Assembly: GCA_038316435.1 (NCBI GenBank)
Contig: JBBQAQ010000009.1
Location: forward strand, 1-64,000
From: JACJXF01 sp038316435
Lineage (GTDB): Bacteria > Bacteroidota > Bacteroidia > Bacteroidales > GCA-2748055
Direction of reading: 5' to 3'
Length of the DNA stretch: 64,000 bases
The notes beneath the pieces were generated by a model. The model worked only from the letters and a program-made list of their open reading frames with translations, did not search any database and was not told where the DNA came from. The first letter of the stretch is position 1, and each line of letters opens with the position of its first letter. A program made the translations under genes and the position numbers. This document shows positions 60,601 to 64,000 of this stretch, piece after piece.

Positions 60601-63600
60601 TGCATAGAGCCTTCTGCACCACCAACTTTCAGATCAACCTTAACTTGGGTAGTTGTTGCCTGAAATTTAAACCAACGGTTATAATTTGGACCATTGGGCC
60701 ATAAACTTCCTTTACTTTGATCAGCAGTTGCATTTAATGTTGTGTACGCGGCATTGGCAGAGCACCAGTTTCCTGTATGAGGAACTATTAATGCACCTTC
60801 CTGATAATCGTAATTAACGGCAGTATCAACGCAAAGTGTGAAAGTACCCCTATAACCATCACCGACATAGTTATCAACAGAAATGAAATACCAATCACCT
60901 AGTACAAGATTTATGGAGGAAACTTCAATGTCACTAGTACTATTAAAATATGCTGCACTTTGAATTTCAGTACCTGAGTTATTCCACAAAGCAAGTAAAG
61001 GATTTTGCATAGATCCCTCTCCAGCACCAACTTTCAAATTGACTTTTACTTGTTTAGTGGAAGCCTGAAATTTAAACCAACGGTTATAATTAGGACCATT
61101 TGGCCAAATACTTCCTTTGGCTTGGTCAGCAGTTGCATTCAATGTGGAATATGCCGCATCAGCTGAACACCAAGTTCCAGTATGTGGCACAAGCATTGCT
61201 GCTTCTCTGAAATCGTAATCGACCTGTGTAGTAAGGCAAAGTGTAAAAGTACCTCTATAGCCAAGTCCTGTAAAATTATCAACTGAAATATAATACCAAT
61301 CCCCCGGGGCCAAACTAATCGAAGAAACTGTTATATCACTGGTACTATTGTAAAATGCAGCACTTTTAATTTCTACTCCTGCATTGCTCCAGAGTGCAAG
61401 TAAAGGATTTTGCATAGATCCTTCTGCAGCTCCAACCTTCAAATCAACTTTAACCTGTGCTGAAGTAGCCTGAAATTTAAACCATCGGTTATTATTTGGT
61501 CCATTTGGCCAAACACTACCTTTTGATTGATCCGCTGTTGCATTTAATGTTGAAAATGCTGCATCAGTTGAACACCAGTTAAGCGAATGAGGCACAATCA
61601 TTGCTGCTTCTCTGTAATCGTAATCAACCTGAGTATCGACACACAGTGTAAATGTTCCTCTATATCCTGTCCCAATATAATTATCCACACATATATAATA
61701 CCAATCTCCAGGTATGAGGTTTATTGATGACACCGAGATATCACTTGTGGTATTATAGTAAGTTGCACTTTGGATTTCAACTCCTGCATTGTTCAAAAGA
61801 GCGAGTAAAGGATTCTGCAGTGACCCTTCGGATCCCCCTACTTTCAAATCAACCTTTACTTGTGCTGTAGTTGCTTGGAATTTAAACCACCTATTATAAT
61901 TTGGGCCGTTTGGCCAGATGCTGCCTTTAGATTGATCTGCTGTAGCATTTAATGTAGTGTAAGCGCCATCTGCAGAACACCAACCTGAAGAATGAGGAAC
62001 CACAAGTGCAGCATCTCTGAAGTCATAATCTACCTGAGTTGTTAGGCAAAGAGTAAAAGTTCCTCTGTAACCTGCCCCTACATAGTTATCAACTGAAATG
62101 TAATACCAGTCACCAGGAACCAGACTTATCGATGAAACTGTTATATCGCTTGTGCTATTATAGTATGCAGCACTCTGAATTTCAGCACCTGCATTATCCC
62201 AAAGTGCCAGCAATGGATTTTGCATGGAACCCTCTGCAGCTCCAACTTTCAGATCAACTTTTACCTGTCCTGTTGTTGCCTGGAATTTAAACCATCTATT
62301 ATAATTAGGTCCATTTGGCCAAACACTTCCTTTCGTTTGATCGTTTGTAGCATTTAGGGTAGTATATGCGGCATCGGCAGAACACCAGTTCAGAGAATGT
62401 GGTAAAACCACAGCCGCTTCTCGGTAATCGTAATCAACCTGAGTATCCAAACAAAGTGTAAATGTACCCCTGTATCCAGTGCCAACATAATTGTCAACTG
62501 ATACATAATACCAGTCTCCTGGAACCAGACTTAAAGATGAAACTGAGACATCACTTGTACTATTATAATAATTTATGCTTTGAATCTCAGTACCTGAATT
62601 ATTCCACAAAGCAAGCAAAGGGTTCTGCAATGAACCTTCAATCCCACCAACTTTTAAGTCAACTTTCACTTGGGATGTTGTAGCTTGAAACTTAAACCAA
62701 CGATTATAATTAGGACCATTGGGCCATACACTTCCCATTGTCTGATCGGCTGTTGCATTCAAAGTTGAAAAGGCAGCATTTGCTGAGCACCATCCAGGAG
62801 AATGCGGAATGATCATAGCCGCTTCACGGAAGTCATAGTCTACCTGAGTGTCTAAGGCCAATGTAAAAGATCCACAGTACCCTGCTCCAACATAATTATC
62901 AACAGAGATATAATACCAATCCCCAGGAATTAAACTTAGTGATGAAACAGATATATCGCTTGTACTATTGTAGTAAACAGCACTTTGCAATTCAGCACCC
63001 GCATTATTCCATAAGGCTAGGAAAGGATTTTGCATTGTTCCTTCGGCACCACCAACTTTTAAATCTACTTTTACCTGACTTGTTGTAGCCTGAAATTTGA
63101 ACCAACGATTGTAGTTAGGGCCGTTTGACCACAAGCTTCCTTTACCCTGATCTGCAGTAGCTCCAACTGTAGTGAATATTGCTAAAGCGGACGTCCAAAC
63201 TGATGTATGAGGAACAGTATATGCACCGGCGCGTGAATCATAATCACCAATTGAAGTGATTTGGGAATATTCAGCAGAGCAACCTGAACCATTTGTAAAT
63301 GAATACCTCACTGTATCTGATCCAATTCCTGCCAAAACAGGGCTATATGTATTTCCAGAAATTCCTTTTCCTGTAAATACTCCTCCTGCAGGAGTGCCAG
63401 TTAAGGTAACTAATGGTGAAGTTATAGGGTAAAAAGCTGCGAGTCCACTGAAACTTACAACAGGAATTGCATTTACAATTACCGTTTGCAAAGAGGAATC
63501 AGTACAACCTGCTAAATTTGTAACAACATATTTAATGCTAAATGTGCCTGTCAATGATGTGCTAAAAGTAGCTGTCCCATTGGAGTTGTCTGTTACTGAA

Positions 63601-64000
63601 GTGCCACTAAAAACACCTTCTGGAGCACTATCTCCAACTAGAAGCTGGCTGGTTGTATTTTGGCAAACCGGAGAGCTCAATCCTGTAAACCCAATTGAAG
63701 GTGAAGGTTTTACAATTAGATTTATGCTGGCTGCACTAGTTGAATTACAATCACCTTCAAAACGAATATAATAAGTTTGGCTTATTGCAGGAGTTGAAAT
63801 GGCAAGATTATTACCATTACCAATATTACTTGCAAAGCCTGCATCAGCATACCATTTTGATATGGCTCCAGTACCAGAAAATCCTCCGGAATATGTAAGA
63901 ATAATATTTCCATCATTTGGGCAAATATTATTACGATCAACTGCTGCAACGGGAGCAATACTCAAACTCTTAATCGTGATTGTTGCACTCACCGATGCAG
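57678..64000 (-). CDS. Giant multi-domain surface adhesin, 5' end outside the window
   Basis: More than 2100 residues are visible; the frame stays open through the right edge, so the GTG at 63992 is not the true start. In order from the visible N-terminus there are two Ig-like units and eight tandem repeats of about 135 residues (60017-63252, motif NGPNYNRWFKFQA...GDWYYISVDNY...GTFTLC). Next come two SprB-type repeats (ITGTDITCNSSNDGTA, VNETCPGNSNGSI), Ig-like units, three near-identical HYR-like repeats (58242-58978, CQNLSISLDGTGNATITPAM) and a PKD-like module. It ends SNNKLTRR and lacks a recognisable sorting domain. It is a T9SS-type surface or gliding adhesin. Confidence 0.9.
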   Translation of the reverse strand, partial: ASVSATITIKSLSIAPVAAVDRNNICPNDGNIILTYSGGFSGTGAISKWYADAGFASNIGNGNNLAISTPAISQTYYIRFEGDCNSTSAASINLIVKPSPSIGFTGLSSPVCQNTTSQLLVGDSAPEGVFSGTSVTDNSNGTATFSTSLTGTFSIKYVVTNLAGCTDSSLQTVIVNAIPVVSFSGLAAFYPITSPLVTLTGTPAGGVFTGKGISGNTYSPVLAGIGSDTVRYSFTNGSGCSAEYSQITSIGDYDSRAGAYTVPHTSVWTSALAIFTTVGATADQGKGSLWSNGPNYNRWFKFQATTSQVKVDLKVGGAEGTMQNPFLALWNNAGAELQSAVYYNSTSDISVSSLSLIPGDWYYISVDNYVGAGYCGSFTLALDTQVDYDFREAAMIIPHSPGWCSANAAFSTLNATADQTMGSVWPNGPNYNRWFKFQATTSQVKVDLKVGGIEGSLQNPLLALWNNSGTEIQSINYYNSTSDVSVSSLSLVPGDWYYVSVDNYVGTGYRGTFTLCLDTQVDYDYREAAVVLPHSLNWCSADAAYTTLNATNDQTKGSVWPNGPNYNRWFKFQATTGQVKVDLKVGAAEGSMQNPLLALWDNAGAEIQSAAYYNSTSDITVSSISLVPGDWYYISVDNYVGAGYRGTFTLCLTTQVDYDFRDAALVVPHSSGWCSADGAYTTLNATADQSKGSIWPNGPNYNRWFKFQATTAQVKVDLKVGGSEGSLQNPLLALLNNAGVEIQSATYYNTTSDISVSSINLIPGDWYYICVDNYIGTGYRGTFTLCVDTQVDYDYREAAMIVPHSLNWCSTDAAFSTLNATADQSKGSVWPNGPNNNRWFKFQATSAQVKVDLKVGAAEGSMQNPLLALWSNAGVEIKSAAFYNSTSDITVSSISLAPGDWYYISVDNFTGLGYRGTFTLCLTTQVDYDFREAAMLVPHTGTWCSADAAYSTLNATADQAKGSIWPNGPNYNRWFKFQASTKQVKVNLKVGAGEGSMQNPLLALWNNSGTEIQSAAYFNSTSDIEVSSINLVLGDWYFISVDNYVGDGYRGTFTLCVDTAVNYDYQEGALIVPHTGNWCSANAAYTTLNATADQSKGSLWPNGPNYNRWFKFQATTTQVKVDLKVGGAEGSMQNPLLALWNNAGTELQSSVYFNSTSDINVSSVNLIPGDYYYISVDNYQGTGYRGTFTLCVDDSVDYDYREGATQVTQSFNWCSANSAYTTINATADRTKGIAWNSGPNYNRWFKFQANSTNITATLNTGGIEGSLQYGYIALFNTNNIELASARYTVSTSDIAISTDSLILGNWYYIVVDNLLGAGYRGTFTLCISSPLTASITGTDITCNSSNDGTATVLATGGTGAGYSYTWTRNGSAIAPVTAALSGLSPGIYAVVVKDIGNGTTATKSITVIEPSALALSLTQVNETCPGNSNGSILTTVSGGKGMGYLYEWFRNGVPSGVIASGLTNLDPALYKVIVTDAAAPGCSKTDSIQIITSNSLSTNPTGISIANNNICQGTPKTLAVTGGTLGSGASWRWYLDVGLTLSAGPAGATLTVDPGINTPYFVRAEGTCNNTLAVSDLVLTGIPSFAPTSAISDRNNICSGDGNIILTYSGGSLGDGAIAEWYSDAAFATNIGTGNNLTISAPLITAVYYIRFEGDCNITSAASVTVIIQDITIPIALCQNLSISLDGTGNATITPAMINNGSTDNCTAAGSLTLLLSKSTFDCANVGANNITLTVTDASGNSSTCTSTVTVSDNTAPAAVCQNLSINLDGTGNATITPAMINNGSSDNCTAAGSLTLALSKTTFDCTNLGANTVTLTLTDASGNISTCTSTVTLSDNTAPTALCQNLSINLDGTGNATITPAMINNGSSDNCTAAGSLTLALSKTTFNCANVGANNITLTVTDASGNSSNCTAVVTVLHDIAPVSATSDRNNICALDGNIILSYAGGAPGTGSLAKWYSDALFTVNVGTGNNIVVPAPSVTTVYYVRIEGVCGNGSSVSTTLNINPLPVPVIVGPSEVCDPANENYTVSFTAGHSYSWTISGGTISGASNTNSVLVNWVGTGAGTLQISEVIDATGCQQTTPLFNVAKFATPVLLDIDSNNKLTRR
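58242..58978 (-). repeat. Three near-identical HYR-like repeats
   Basis: A period of about 240 bp (80 residues) with few differences (CQNLSISLDGTGNATITPAM and SDNCTAAGSLTL in each). The DNA is more GC-rich than the flanking gene, so this block was probably amplified recently. Confidence 0.85.
60017..63252 (-). repeat. Eight tandem repeats of about 405 bp in the adhesin
   Basis: Each unit encodes about 135 residues starting (V/G)DYD(F/Y)RE, with conserved NGPNYNRWFKFQA, VDLKVGG.EGSLQNPLLALW, YNSTSDI and GDWYYISVDNY..GYRGTFTLC. Units 2-7 are alike, while the first and last diverge, as expected for an array that expands in the middle. Confidence 0.9.

Noticed and set aside
60017..63252. Regular repetition that could suggest a CRISPR array
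   Set aside because: Units are about 405 bp long, translate in one frame and have no short repeat-spacer pattern; no cas gene is near.

Overview
The window is AT-rich bacterial DNA that reads as a member of the Bacteroidota, probably an uncultured Bacteroidales or Marinilabiliales-like lineage. The reasons are type IX secretion (T9SS) components and cargo (a PorP/SprF protein, a gliding-type C-terminal domain, a giant Ig/HYR/SprB-repeat adhesin), TAnnTTTG-type -7 promoter boxes, a Nudix-type arabinose regulator, a plug-and-barrel TonB-dependent receptor, GldL-like membrane motifs and KdsA (a Gram-negative envelope). No 16S gene is present, so the taxon is inferred from gene families only.

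Layout. 1-1722 is a scrap-yard: the 5' part of a glycoside-hydrolase lipoprotein, a start-less lipoprotein fragment, and an RHS toxin tail (JAB-like HSHP motif) fused at about 1470 to the N-terminus of an IS66 transposase. 2000-3803 is a two-gene RloA/RloB (AbiL-like) defence module. 3875-4133 holds a terminator, tRNA-Asp and a broken half copy of that tRNA. 4232-7442 holds a cyclophilin, a PrsW protease, a barrel-like protein and a GH43 glycosidase. 7845-10853 is the most unusual locus: a 59-residue signal-bearing peptide, a PqqD-like/HPr-kinase-like fusion and an NTP_transf_5 nucleotidyltransferase, which looks like a minimal peptide-modification system. It is followed by a REP-associated transposase (RAYT) that carries its own palindrome inside its reading frame.

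11705-20522 is an L-arabinose utilisation locus. A sodium symporter, a Nudix-type AraR, AraA, AraD and AraB lie on the minus strand; a second symporter and its small partner diverge on the plus strand, with a candidate operator and promoter between them. A decayed sugar-phosphate isomerase and a transposase tail follow. 21256-35736 is mostly housekeeping: a DMT exporter, M1 peptidase, Tag, a GroES-like protein, RarA, KdsA, a LolA-like protein, RNase P RNA, an Smr protein, QueA, threonine aldolase and fRMsr. 35736-40568 is a signalling cluster: a lone receiver, a GAF/PAS sensor without a kinase, and a hybrid kinase whose phospho-acceptor histidine is tyrosine. 40577-51007 holds glutathione peroxidase, acylphosphatase, an ECF-sigma operon, a PadR-controlled membrane operon, a patatin/barrel protein, and a LytTR response regulator, LytS-like kinase and LiaF-like protein. 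51263-64000 holds a TonB receptor, a pterin dehydratase and a T9SS surface-structure operon running leftward from an adhesin of more than 2100 residues.

The parts fit a polysaccharide-degrading, surface-active organism. GH43 and the ara genes suggest use of arabinose-containing glycans, T9SS builds surface structures, and mobile remnants mark most of the accessory boundaries. All calls are by eye from motifs; no database search was run.
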